A stretch of 64,000 bases of DNA from Maratus speciosus (lineage: Eukaryota; Arthropoda; Arachnida; Araneae; Salticidae): assembly GCA_963932465.1 (NCBI GenBank), contig OZ010793.1:253839333-253903332 (forward strand), written 5' to 3'. Below the pieces are notes generated by a model, which made no database searches, was not told the origin of the DNA, and was given only the letters and a program-made list of their open reading frames with translations. Positions within the stretch are counted from its first letter, which is position 1. Every line of letters begins with the position of its first letter. A program made the translations under genes and the position numbers. Below, piece by piece: positions 47,101 through 58,736 of the stretch.

Positions 47101-47460
47101 ATTGAACGTGTATAAATGTAAAAGCCGAAACTTCAGTTCTAATGGGAATTTCAAAGAAACAATTATATAAAAATGTTCAGAAAAGATAGGAGTTTAACAT
47201 CTAAAAAAATTAAAATTTCGAAAACTTTAAAGCTTTAAGAGTCCTGAGACCCCTTAACAACAACTGATTCGCCCTTACATTTTTGTAATAAAAGGGAATT
47301 GAATGGAAACCCATTTACAGTGAGATCTGCACAGCTTTTTTCAGTTATAATTCAATCTTCTCTTATATTTTTAAAACCCATCAGATTAGCGTGTTTTTAG
47401 ATTCTGCGGTGTCTGAACGGCGGTTGGCGAGCGTAGTTTGCAGGGGGCAGAGCCCCCTAG
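44112..47460 (+). mobile_element. Helitron inserted in the AT repeat of the outer Helentron-like element
   Basis: The 5' end TCTATCCTATATATATAAAA follows an A. The 3' end has the hairpin GGGGGCAGAGCCCCC and CTAG (47457-47460) followed by T. Both flanks are TA-rich microsatellite of the outer element (44060-44090 and 47461-47490). The 3.3-kb interior has no Rep/helicase frame and includes a TA-flanked MITE at 44961-45192 and GGCGCCA repeats near 44530, 45755 and 46120. Open frames at 45149-45496 and elsewhere are not protein-like. Confidence 0.65.
44961..45192. mobile_element. TA-flanked MITE, family ATTATCCCGTC, copy 2
   Basis: TACTTAGTTATTCCGTCGAC on the left and TACTTAGTTATCCCGTCCAC inverted on the right enclose 232 bp. 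The interior is the reverse complement of the copy at 38252-38507. It lies inside the Helitron at 44112-47460. Confidence 0.75.
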
Positions 47461-47589
47461 TATATATATATATATATATATATAATAAATTTAAAATCAC
47501 AAATATATGAACAAATTGATAAAGTTCTAAAGATGATTTAGAAATGAACATATGAAACTAGTATGTAAAATAAGAAACTATATATATAT

Positions 47590-48910
47590 CTGATCTTTGT
47601 CACACTGTAACTCTCGTATTTATGAATGGATTTGGATGGAACTCGGTATGTACATAGTACATACCAATTTCTCGACCGAGTTCGTTGGCCAGCTTCGTCC
47701 GCCATCTTGTTTCAAAATGGCGGCCATCAAAATTTTTATAAAAAATTCAAAATTAGAAATGTGGTACCAAAAAATTGAAAATTGAAAAATATTTTTTTCT
47801 TATGTGTTTGACCTTGATACAAAGATTTCAGAGCAGTTTTTGTTTCGTCTATATCTTAAAAAATTGCTGAGTTATAGCACTTTGATTTTCTAGCATGGCT
47901 GACATTTTGAAACGATCTGATTTTTGTCACACGATAATACGCGTATTTATATACCGATTTTGATGTGACAAGGCATGTGCATAGTACATAGCAGTGTCTT
48001 GACCGAGTTCGTCGGCCAGCTTCATCCGTCATCTTGTTTCAAAATGGCGACCATTTAAAAAAAAATTTTAAAAATTTAAAAAAATTTAAAATTTAAAATG
48101 AGGTACAAAAAAATTAGAAATTGAAAAGATTTTTTTTGTATGTGTTTGAGCTTGATACTAAGATTCCGGAGCATTTTTTGTTTCGTCTATATCTTAAAAA
48201 ACGGTTCAGTTATAGCATTTTGAAATTCTAGTGTGGCTGACATTTTGAAACGATCTGATTTTTGTCATGCGATAACACGCGTATTTATGAACAGATTTTG
48301 ATATAGCTTGGTGTGTACATAGTACATACCAATGTTTCGACCGAGTACGTTTGCGAACTTCATCGTCATCTTGTTTCAAAATGGCGGCCATTTAAAAATT
48401 TAAAAAAAAAATTAAATTTAAAATGAGGTACAAAAAAATTAGAAATTGAAAAAGATTTTTTCCTTATGTGTTTGACCTTGATACGAACATTTCGGAGCAG
48501 TTTTCGTTTCGTCCATATCTTAAAAAATGGCTGAGTAATAGCACTTTTAAATTCTAGCATGGCTGAGATTTCGAAACGATCTGATTTTTGTCACGCGATA
48601 ACACGCGTATTTATGAACCGATTAGAATGTGACAAGGCATGTGCATAGTACATAGAAATCTCTCGGCCGAGTTCTTTTGCTAACTTCATCCACCATCTTG
48701 TTTAAAAATGGCGACCATTTAAAACTTAAAAAACAATTTAAATTTAAAATGAGGTACAAAAAAATTAGAAATTGAAAAAGATTTTTAGGTAGCTTTCATT
48801 ACAAAAAGCTACCTATTGCAGCCGTTCGGAGGAAAGCGATTTCAAAAAATTTTGGTATATTTTCATCGATCATGACCCCCAGACCCCGAAACCACCCTCC
48901 GTTCAAAATT

Positions 48911-48941
<31 letters not shown>

Positions 48942-50660
48942 TGAAATGTGGTACAAAAAATTTGAAAATGGAACAATATTTTTTCCTTATGTATTTGACC
49001 TTTATACAAAGATTCCGGAGCAGTTTTTGTTTCGTCTATATCTTAAAAAATAGCTGAGTTATAGTATTTTGAATTTCTAGCGTGGCTGACATTTTGAAAC
49101 GTCCTGAATTCTGTCACGCGATAAAAGGCGTATTTATGAACCGATTTGGATGTAACTTCGTTTGTACATAGTACATACCAATGTCTCGACCGAGTTCGTT
49201 GGCCAGCTTCATCCGCCATCTTATTTAAAAATGGCAGCCATTTAAATTTTTAAGAAAAATTTAAATTTGAAATGTGGTACCAAAAAATTGAAAATTGAAA
49301 AAATATTTTTTTCTTATGTGTTTGACCTTGATACAAAGATTCGGGAGCAGTTTTTGTTTCGTCTATATCTTAAAAAATGGCTGAGTTATAGAATTTTGAA
49401 TTTCTAGCGTGGCTGACATTTTGAAACGTCCTGATATTTGTCACGTGATAACAGGCGTATTTAGGAACCGATTTGTATGTACCTTGGTGTGTACATAGTA
49501 CATACAAATATCTCGACCGAGTTCGTTGGCCAGTTTCATCCGCCATCTTTGTTTCAAAATGGCGGCCATTTAAAAAAAATTTTTAAATTAAAAATTTAAA
49601 ATGAGATACCAAAAAATTGGAAAAGGAAAAAGATTTTTTTTCGTATGTGTTTGACCTTAATGTAAAGATTCCGGAACAGTTTTTTTTTCCATCTATATCT
49701 AAAAAAATGGCTGAATCATAGCATTTTTTTGAATTTCTATTGTGGCATTTTAAAACGACCTGATTTTTGTCACGCGATAACAGGCGTATTTATGAATCGA
49801 TTTGGATATTACTTGGTTTGTACATAGTACATACCAATGTCTCGACCGAGTTCGTTGGCCAGCTTCATTCGCCATCTTGTTTCAAAAGTATTGCCATTTA
49901 AAAAAAAAAATTTAAATTTAAAATAAGGTATTAAAAAATTGGAAAATGAAAAATTTTTTTTTATGTGTTTGACCTTGATACAAAGATTCCGGAATAGATT
50001 TTGTTTCTGAAAATTTGTTCTTTTGTTTATATCTTAAAAAATGGTTGAATTATAGCACTTTGAATTTCTAGTGTGGCTAACATTTTGAAACGGTCTTGTA
50101 TTTGTCACGCGATAACTCACGTATTCGCCTATTTCCATGTAAGAAGGCATGTGGATAGTATACATCAACATCTCAGCCAAATATAAGTTACTTTAAATAA
50201 AAGCAGCTTGGATAAAGATGACTAATTTCGCGAAATTCTCATTCATAATGATTTAGTATTGATAAAAATTGGTATTGAATCTCCTATATTCGGTTTCCAC
50301 TAAATTGAGTTTCGTGTGTTTGAATAATATAAGTTGGCTTTTTTAAAATAAGGAATTTGAAAGTTACCTCTTCCTCCCGGCATTGGCCGGAAGGACTTTT
50401 TTCTTATGTGTTTGAGCTTGACACAAAGACTCCGGAGCATTTTTTGTTTTGTCTTTGTCTAAAAAAATGGCTGAGATATAGCAGTTTTAATTTCTAATGT
50501 GAGTGGCATTTTGAAATATCTGATTTTTTGTCTGCAACAGCACTCGTATACATCAATCGATTTAGATGTGAGTGAGCACGTGCACAGGAATTACTAAGGT
50601 CTCAACAAAGTTCATTGGTTAGCTTTGTTGCAGCCATTATTTAGTTTTAAAATGGCGGGC
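47590..50660 (+). repeat. Tandem array of ~328-bp units
   Basis: Anchors GACCGAG, or close variants, stand at 47674, 48001, 48339, 48665, 49188, 49515, 49844 and (degraded) 50175 and about 50605. Normal spacing is 326-338 bp. The 523-bp step marks the entry of the inner element at 48787 and the last wider step marks its exit. Each unit carries TGTACATAGTACATACCAAT, or a variant, and TTCGTCTATATCTTAAAAAA. Confidence 0.85.
48787..50399 (+). mobile_element. Helentron-like element, inner copy
   Basis: The left end AGGTAGCTTTCATTACAAAA and the right end AAAGTTACCTCTTCCTCCCG, then GGCATTGGCCGGAAGGAC, match those of the outer copy. It sits in a T-run of an outer array unit: the unit text ...AAAAAGATTTTT on the left resumes as TTTTTTCTTATGTGTTTGAG on the right. 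Both copies have their own 3' region (AATTTCGCGAAATTCTCATT), so this is an insertion of one family member into another. Confidence 0.7.
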
Positions 50661-50907
50661 TGTTCAAGATATCACCCAATTTGGCGACCAAATATAAATC
50701 ACTTTTAATAAAACCAGCTTTGATAACGCTGATTAATTTCGCGAAATTCTCATTCATATTCAGTGTTGACAAAAATTAGTATTTAATCTTCTGTAATCGG
50801 GTTCCACTAATTTGAGCTCCATGTGTTTGAAAAATATAAGCTGGCTTTTAAAAAATAAGGAATATGAAAGCTACCTCTTCCTCCTGGCACTGGCCGGAAG
50901 GACTTTT

Positions 50908-51653
50908 TCCTTTTCAGTCAGTCATTCAGCATAATTATGCATTTCAAGAAACTAATTTGTCTGGCAAAATAATACTACAAGTTTATTTTTAATGTAACAA
51001 CTTCGTCTTTACATAAAACATAAACATAAAACATATTTGCTGGACAGATAATTACACCTGTTTATTTTTTATTAAATATATTCAAAATTGTTAATTGGTC
51101 CAAATCATCCAAGCAACCTCATAGCAAATTGGTATATAATTTTATATACCTTAGATAAATTTAAATAATATAAGTGATCGTATTTACCTACATTCTAGTA
51201 GAAGAGCAACGCGAAGCATTAATAAAATTAAATTATAATTCGCGTCAAAAAGTAATTATTAAATTTGAATAATTACGAATAAAATTAAGAGTTTGCGTTG
51301 TGAATTATTTAGACGAACTCTTCCACTTATGAATTAAACTAAAATTTAAGCTGTAAAAAAAAGAATTGACACACTTTAAATATTATTAATTAAATAATTA
51401 CAGAAACTTTTTAAAACTTGATTAAATATTTTATTTACATTAAACATATCTATATACAGAAAAACATAATATTAATTCAAAAAATAGAAAGCAACACTTT
51501 TGTTTGCTTCTCATTATTTTAAGTATGTTTAATCTTTTTTAAAAAAAAGACAATATTTTCACGTACTCTAGTTATTATAATTGTTTCTTTTTGCTAAAAG
51601 AAATACTCTCTTTCATTTTTAAAATTACCTTAATCTTATTTAATTATTGGTTT
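50908..51653. other. AT-rich intronic DNA, nothing recognised
   Basis: There is no element terminus, tandem repeat or exon-like sequence in this stretch. Confidence 0.5.
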
Positions 51654-52434
51654 GGTCGGATCTCAGATAACTCTCTACCATAAAATATCAGAAAAGTATT
51701 TTTTTTAGATTTTTCATATGATCTTAAGTGGTAAAAGAAAATGTTTAAAATAGTACCTTCTTTTAATATACGGGATGGTGGCCTTTATTTATCAAATTCC
51801 GAGTTGTTGCGTTGCTTAGGATCATGGCAATGTGTCATCAGGAACGCATCCTCAATTTGGCTTGATTAGGATGACTCCGATCTGTACATCAGGAAGACAT
51901 CCTCAATTTGGCTTGTTTAGGCTCACTCCGATAGGTACCTCAGGAAGACATCCTCAATTAGGCTTGATTAGGCTCGATTAGGCTCGCTCCGAAATGTCCA
52001 TCTCGCCTGGGCTTTACTAGGGCTTACGGGACTCATTGCACGGGCTTTCAGGAGAGCTCTTGGATCCTCTACATCTTTTTTCAGACTATCCTTTTTCAAA
52101 CTTATTCTTCTTGCACACCAGCTCCTGCAGTGGGAGGAACTATTTTTGTCTAGTCCACTGTTATTGGATGTGAGAAGATTTTTTATTATACTTCGATAGG
52201 CCTATTAGCTAGCAGTCTGCAAATGGCCCCTTACATATACTTTAATATTATTATCTGCCTTAAAGTTTGGGTGGTCTGAAAAGTCATAAATTTATCCCAA
52301 CACTTTTATTGAGGCCATAAATTGATTCCAACGTTTTTATGATTTTACGACTTCTAATTATACACCACTTTCCATTGGCTTGTCATAAAACGACACCATG
52401 GCGTCTGGGTATTGTTGTTGTCTGAGATCCGAAC
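51654..52434. mobile_element. TIR element with a 51-bp minisatellite
   Basis: GGTCGGATCTCAGATAAC on the left and GTTCGGATCTCAGACAAC inverted on the right are terminal repeats. Inside, CATCCTCAATTTGGCTTG or a variant recurs at 51847, 51898 and 51949, a 51-bp period, with GGAAGACAT and CTCACTCCGAT in each unit. The middle is much richer in G and C than its surroundings. No target duplication was identified. Confidence 0.5.
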
Positions 52435-52814
52435 TCCATTCAACGTTATACATTCATTTTACAATACAACAATTTTTTAAAAATATATATTTAATCTTTA
52501 AAATCAACTTAATAATTTTTGTATGAACTTACACTCTTATTTTACTTAAATATATAAACATTATAATTTTACACTCATAATTATATTTTATAAAAAAATA
52601 TTTATACAAACAGAAATAACAAATTACGCAATTTTACTTTGATTTAACCAACATGGTGCGGGAACATATCATAGTTATATGTTGCCCAGCAATATTATTT
52701 GTACACTTCTCCGTTATTTCACAGTTGACGCAGTTTTTTTTTTTTTTTTTTGTCTGCCACTGTATATATTTCATGCCTTAAATTCTAAACAGTTCAATGG
52801 TTTCATTCTTCTAG

Positions 52815-53136
52815 GTAGGAGAAAAGTACATTGCCACAGCAAGTTTCAACGACCAGTGTTCGATAAAAGTGTGGAAAATAACATTTGATAATTTTTCTTT
52901 GTCGGTGGTAGCTCACTACATAATTCAACATCCACCAGAGTTACCTTTTAGTATGGCTTTATGGAATTCTAAAATTTTAGTTCCTATGAAGAGTAAAGTC
53001 CTGATAATCAACATTCAAGAGGAGACTACAGAGATGCTAAATTTCAACAGAGAAGCCGGACGAGTTATGTGCCTGAAAATTCATCATGAGAAGTTAATTA
53101 CTGTATCAAATTATGGAAATCAAATCCTTGTTGATG
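52815..53136 (+). CDS. WD40-repeat protein, internal exon E
   Basis: The acceptor is CATTCTTCTAG/GTAGG and the donor GTTGATG/GTAAGA. At 322 bp it is the longest exon; it enters in phase 0, as exon D requires, and leaves in phase 1. Residues 1-22 (VGEKYIATASFNDQCSIKVW) are a textbook blade end with the KVW position of a WD repeat. Two further, more diverged blades follow (FSMALWNSKILVPMKSKVLI and VMCLKIHHEKLITVSNYGNQ). The acceptor tract is preceded by a long poly-T run at about 52736-52751. The reading frame has no stop and codon content is clearly protein-like. Confidence 0.92.
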
Positions 53137-53184
53137 GTAAGAATAACATACACACAATAAAACAAAAAGGAAAATAATTGACTT

Positions 53185-53790
53185 TACGCATTTTATTTTA
53201 CATGAAATGGCGTCATTTGCATCAGCTGTAGAATTCCATATTTACGATCCAGTCTTAAACAACATCTATAGAAAAGAATGCATATGACGTCACTATCATG
53301 GAATAATACACAAACTCGCCAAAAAACAATGTCATAAACTTGATTTTGAAAAAAATATGCTATCTAATGATTCATATGGCCTTCATTTGTTTGCAACTTA
53401 AAATTAAATATAGTTTATAATAGCTCCATGTTCTATCAGAAATCATTCATCTGTATTTTTTCAAAATAGCATATATTTTAATTGCATTTTTTTTTTTCAG
53501 TTGTTATGAAAAAAAGGCAACAAAAGGATATAGTAATCTACTATTTTCCCTTTACTTTCTACAGAAATTGAGTGCTTCAGTTGCCACGATTACAGAAATG
53601 GTATTAAAAAGTATAAAAATTAATATTTCAAAAATAAATTGAGATGCAGTTTTCAAACAAATTGCAGTTGAAAGTACTTTTTTCGTATACGAAGGTATAA
53701 AAATTGAAAATATGCGATTCTTTAAAAAATTGCAGTAGAGATTATCAGTAATTAAACGTATAATGATAAATCTTCTTCGTTTTATGACTG
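53185..53790 (-). mobile_element. Helitron family A fragment, minus strand
   Basis: The reverse complement aligns with about 7900-8340: CTGCAATTTGTTTGAAA-type block, AATACCATTTCTGTAATCGT, GTGACGTCATATGCATTCTT, TTTCTATAGA and TGATGCAAATGACGCCATTT. Neither terminus is present. It begins about 50 bp after exon E. Confidence 0.6.
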
Positions 53791-54235
53791 ACTTTTGTAA
53801 TGTAATGTTATTTTTAGTGTTATTTTTAGTATTTTAAAAGGCTTTAATTGTTACCTGAAAGAAATAGCATATAAGGGAATAATACAAACAATATAATACT
53901 TAAAACAACCCCAAAACTTGGATTCCATTGAAATGAAATCGAAATCAATCTTAGACCTTTTTTAAAGTTTTGTATTTTGCACCTATCTTATCATTTTATA
54001 TACTTCAATAACCATTAACGTAATGCAAAATCTGCAATACAAATATTTCCAAATTAAAAATGGAAAAAGTCTAATATTTATTTCAATTTCATTTCAGTGG
54101 AGTCTAAATTTTTGGGGAGTGTTCTAAGTATCACATTGTTTGTATTTTATTTTTATTTTTTAATGTTAAGTTGGTTTAACTTATTTGTTACAAAAATTTA
54201 ACATTAAGCGTTGAACTAATTGAATAAAATATTTC

Positions 54236-54653
54236 AAGGCTGCTAGTCATTCAGCTTCCGAATTTCCCTCCGTAATGTTAAGTCTATGAGCATTTGATGC
54301 ATTTTTATATTCAAAATATATCCTCAGGAAATTAATATTTTTAACTTCTTCTTTCAGTGTTCTCTTCTTAAAGAATGTCGCCTTTTTTCTTAGTTCTCAA
54401 AATATTAATATTTTATGTTTTAAAAACTGATGAACTGGGAGTAAAATTTTAATACTAGATTTAAAACTAAGCGTAAATTTTAGAAATATTTTGGAAACTA
54501 AGAAAAAAAAAAGAGACATCCTAAGAGTACACACAAAAAAAAAGGTAAAAATACTAATTTCTTGAGGAGATATTTTGAATATAAAAATGCATCAAACGCT
54601 CATAGACTTAACATTACCGATGGGATTCCGGAAGCTGAGTAACTAGCAGCCTT
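54236..54653. mobile_element. MITE with ~100-bp terminal inverted repeats
   Basis: AAGGCTGCTAGTCATTCAGC on the left and AAGGCTGCTAGTTACTCAGC inverted on the right begin arms that continue for about 100 bp each, with TAATGTTAAGTCTATGAGC and TTTGATGCATTTTTATATTC in both. The whole 418-bp element can fold into one hairpin. No convincing target duplication is seen. It ends 15 bp before the TTAA target of the next element. Confidence 0.75.
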
Positions 54654-54671
54654 AACCCTTCTTGGCCTTAA

Positions 54672-56653
54672 GGGGGTCCGGGACACAAAAATCTTCAAAT
54701 TTTCATTTTTACTTTCTTCTATCTTTACAAGAAGAAAGTATTGGATTCATGAAAATTTTCGACTTTCGGTTTTCGACGGATTTACACGTTTTAGGGGTCA
54801 GAGATTCCAAAAAACATGTTTTTACAAAATGTCTGTCTGTGACTCTGTGAGTCTGTCTGTCTGTCTGTCTGTCTGTGTGTATGTGACACAAATTTTGTGG
54901 GCGCTCTATCTCAAGAACTGATGCACGGAATTTAATAAAAATTTATATTAAGTTAGTACCTAATACAAGTTGATGCTGATTAGTTTTTGGTGTAAATCGC
55001 TCAACAGGTGGCGCTGCTATGCTGCATTTCCCGCGATTTCTGCACTAGCTCAATCTCAAGAACTAATGCACGGATTTTCATCAAACTTCAGATTTAGTTA
55101 ATCCTTGATATGAATTGGTGCTGGTAACGTTTTGGTGCAAATCGCCCAACAGATGGCGCTGCTATGCTGCATTTTGCAGCATTTACACGATTTTCGTAAT
55201 AGCTCTATCTCAAGAAATAATGCACGGATTTTCATCAAACTTCAGATTCTGTTAGTGCTTGACATGTCTTGATGTTTTGCACCTTGTGGTGTAAATCGCT
55301 CAACAGGTGGCGCTGCTATGCTGCATTTTTTGTGATTTCCGCGATAGCTCTATCTCAAGAACTTATGCGCGGGTTTTCAACAAACTTCAGATTCAGGTAT
55401 ACCTGGATATGAATTAGTGCTGTTTATGTTTTGCTGTAAATCGCTCAACAGGTGGCGCTGCTATGCAGCGTTTTTCTCGACTTCCACAATAGCTCAATGT
55501 CCAGAACTAATGCACGGATTTTCATCAAATTTCAGATTCAGTTAGTTCTTGACATGAATTGATGTTTTGCACCTTTTGGTGTAAATCGCTCAACAGGTGG
55601 CGCTGCTGTGCTGCATTTTTTGTGATTTCCACAGTAGCTTTAGCTCCAGAACTAATACACGGATTTTCATCCAACTTCAGATTCCGGTATACGAATTAGT
55701 ACTGTTGGTGTTTTGGCGATTCCGGTTTACGATTCCGGTATATGAATTAGTACTGTTTGTGTTTTGGTGCAAATCGCTCAACAGGTGGCACTGCTATGCT
55801 ACATTTTTCAAAATTTCTCCTACAGCTCTATTTCAATAACTAATGCACGAATTTTCATCAAATTTCAAATTCAGGTATACTTTTATATGAATAAATTGAT
55901 GTAATTTATTTTACTATTTAAATGATTTAATTGACGTGATTTATATAGAAGAAAGTTTTGTTATGGCCACAACATACTAGTTTTATTTAGATTAAAAATT
56001 TCTCTGCCGATTTTTGCTTAAAATGATGTTTAAATCATGTTTCTATCTTAATTAAAACAGGAAATATTAATTTTTTCGTTTTGGTTTGTTTTCAAAATCT
56101 GCCTTTCAAGCTATGGTTGTCAAGGAAACGAGTTCTTGTGAAATTGCGTTTTTCTTCATGATAGGTTTTTCACCATTTCTCATATTTAAATTCTTATAAC
56201 TCGAGAACCGTTAAAGATACAGGGTTGAAACTCGGAACATATCTTTTTCAATTATTTTACTTTACTTTTGAGCCAGCATATTTGGAAAAAAATATTTACT
56301 TTTGAAAATATGATTTTTTTTTTAAGTTGCACCACTTTTTTTGTCATTTTATCGTTAAATGTTTTTAATTTTTTTTAAATTAATATTTTGTTAAATGCTG
56401 GCTCTAAATTAAAAAATATATATTTCTGTTTATTGAAATGAAAAACAATTTAAATTCTACAAATAATATTTCGAATTATAACGATTAATTTATACCACTT
56501 TTTTCATAAATTTTAAATTAATTTTTTTTAAAAGCTATGAGAAGTTTTATCATTTGATTTTGTTTACAAATGATATGGTTAAGCATCACAAAAGAAAAAT
56601 CAAAATTTTAACTCAATAAATAAAAATTTTTTGAAAATGTGTCCCGGACCCCC
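54672..56653. mobile_element. TTAA-target TIR element, split by a Helentron-like insertion
   Basis: GGGGGTCCGGGACACA on the left (54672-54687) and its exact inverse TGTGTCCCGGACCCCC on the right (56638-56653) are perfect 16-bp terminal repeats, and TTAA abuts both (54668-54671 and 56654-56657). A TTAA duplication is the signature of piggyBac-type transposition, although other families also use it. After removal of the 1,270-bp insert at 54711-55980 about 710 bp of non-coding element remain, containing GAGCCAGCAT and GCTGGCTC inverted motifs. Confidence 0.75.
54711..55980 (+). mobile_element. Helentron-like element with ~145-bp central array, copy 2
   Basis: The same ends as 16691-17898: ACTTTCTTCTATCTTTACAA with AGAAGAAAGT on the left, and AGAAGAAAGTTTTGTTATGG followed by CCACAACATACTAG and T on the right. 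The array anchors (CGCTCAACAGGTGGCGC) lie near 54998, 55143, 55297, 55442, 55587 and 55775; the last step is longer because of a local partial duplication of ATTCCGGTATACGAATTAGT. A CTGT microsatellite lies at about 54831-54880. Confidence 0.75.
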
Positions 56654-56659
56654 TTAAAG

Positions 56660-57652
56660 AATATAGGAAATAAATTTCGTCTTTTTAATTTGTTCTTCAA
56701 ATTAGGTTTCTATTTAAAAGGAAGCTTCAGGTCTAATGAAAAACGCCTTTTTTTTTTAAAATAGATAGCACTGGCTTTTACATTGGCAGGGCAATTACAA
56801 TCCATTTCTGGAAACCCCAGCTTGCGCGAGCAAGTCACTTCCTGATGAACATATAGAAAAGGAACAGAGGGGGCTGGCTAGGGGATACTTTATATTTTTC
56901 TGGTTGTGGGGTTGAAACGATATCAGGAACTTTTCTTTTAGGCTCTGGAATGAATTATTCTCAAACATTGCCGTAACCAGGCTGGACACTTTTTTAATGT
57001 AATAGTGACATTGTATAGATTACTTTGTATAAATTGATTTTTAAAATGCGTCTATGCATTGTTTCGATGTCATGATTTTTGTTATTTTTTGTTATATATA
57101 TATATTTTTTTTTTTACAAAGTTTTATCATTTTAATAGTGACATTGTTCTGAAAGCAATCTTTAGGAATTTACTTTTTGTTTATTAAACTCAAAGACATA
57201 ATATTAAAATTCTAATTTTTATTGTTATAGAGCTTAAAAATTATTTATTTTTTTTTAAACTTTCTTTGCATTTTTCCCCTAAACTGTAATGGCTTGAGTA
57301 TATATAGTTTTAAACATGCGGTAAAACTACTGTATGTATGTATGTATGTATCTTTCGAGCATTCGAAGAAAACCTTAATTGTATGTTAATAATTATCGGC
57401 ACTTTTGGTAGAAATTGAATCGGGTTGTGGTCGGGACTGACTTCGTTGATTTTTGCACAGGAAGTGAACTAAAGAAATATTAATAGTCTGGGCTGGGCCT
57501 GCGGTAAAATAATTATCATTCGGGTCGATCCCGGAATTGATAATTTCAGTCCAATTTATAAGTAATGGAGAGTGGGGAGGAATGGGACACTCTTTACAAA
57601 AATAAGAAAATCAACTTTGATATGAAAACAAAAATTTACCATTAATATTAGC
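56660..57652. other. Intronic AT-rich DNA, nothing assigned
   Basis: A TATG microsatellite lies at about 57332-57352. A minus-strand frame at 56795-56989 is not protein-like. No other structure was recognised. Confidence 0.45.
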
Positions 57653-57660
57653 ATTAGCAT

Positions 57661-57915
57661 CAAGGTTCGTAAATATCATGATATTTTCGAAAATATCAAA
57701 AATATCCGATATTTTGATAGATATCCGATATTTTCAAAATAATCAACCTTGCTGATAATAAATATTTTCAAGCATAATTAGAAACAAAAACATATTGCAA
57801 TTAACATGAAAACGTAAACAATATACTAAAATCACATTTTTTTCCCTTACTTAGAACAAAATTGGAGATCAAATAATTGAAAACCGAAATAATCTGCTTT
57901 ATGCACTTACACAAG

Positions 57916-57949
<34 letters not shown>

Positions 57950-58675
57950 GGATTTTTTGGAAGAAACCGCCGCGGCGTGCGGCCTCTTTTCTTCCGCAGC
58001 CCTTTGGTAGGGTGGTATTCCTTCATACAACTATGAAGAAATCAGAAATTTAGAGCAAAATTGAAGATCAACTAATTGAAAACCGAAACAATTTGTTTTA
58101 TCCACTTACATTTAAAAAAATGCTATAGGATTTAGTATCAACTATCAAGAAATCAGAAATTTATAAAAGAATGTTTTAAATACATAATATTGTTTTAACT
58201 GAAAATTTGTAAAATTTATTATTTCTTAACATGCTATACAGTTTAAACTGAACTAAATCAATACCAGAACAGATTCTTTTCTAATGAAGCTGCATATATA
58301 TAACTGAGTATTTAAATTAGACAGTTTATTATTCAGAGTCTGTTCTGAATTAATAATGTCCCTCATAATCTACAGTTAAAAGTAAAAAATTCAAACATAA
58401 AGCTTGGAAAATATATTTGTTTTCTACTTCGGCTAAAAAAGTCACTATCAGAGACAAAAATTCTTTATTTACCGAAAACACACTCAACAACAGTTAGAAA
58501 TTTCATTTGCACTTGTTTTCACTGAAAATATCAAAAATATCTTGCACAGTGATATTGAAAATAAATATCGCAGTAATATGAAAATATCCAAAATATCAAA
58601 AATCTTGATATTTTCAAAATATTAATATCGGATATATCATGATATATATATCAAGATATATATAAACGAACCCTA
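57661..58675. mobile_element. hAT-type element with perfect 8-bp target duplication
   Basis: The ends CAAGGTTCGTAAATATCATG and, inverted, TAGGGTTCGTTTATATATAT enclose 1,015 bp. ATTAGCAT is repeated exactly on both sides (57653-57660 and 58676-58683) and fits the nTnnnnAn pattern of Ac-like hAT targets. The subterminal regions are dense in GATATTTT/AAAATATC motifs. The centre has a long poly-A (about 57913-57948), a short GC-rich segment and two direct copies of a block with AATTGAAAACCGAAA (near 57877 and 58073). There is no transposase frame. It ends 61 bp before exon F. Confidence 0.85.
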
Positions 58676-58736
58676 ATTAGCATCAATTGGAATTTATTAT
58701 TGTTGAAATTTTCATATTTAATTTCTATTCTTGTAG

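Larger units (their letters stand above)
43932..50907 (+). mobile_element. Helentron-like element, outer copy of a nested set
   Basis: The left end AGGTAGCTTTCATTACATAA folds back on AAAGCTACCT, giving a terminal hairpin. The right end at about 50866-50907 has AAAGCTACCTCTTCCTCCTG, then GGCACTGGCCGGAAGGAC, which repeats the inverted AAAGCTACCT and adds a CTGG/CCGG hairpin. The core is a tandem array of ~328-bp units (anchor GACCGAGTTCG, near 47674, 48001, 48339, 48665 and later), each with CCATCTTGTTTCAAAATGGC and TTTGTCACGCGATAAC. It is interrupted by a Helitron (44112-47460) and by a second copy of itself (48787-50399). Confidence 0.65.
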
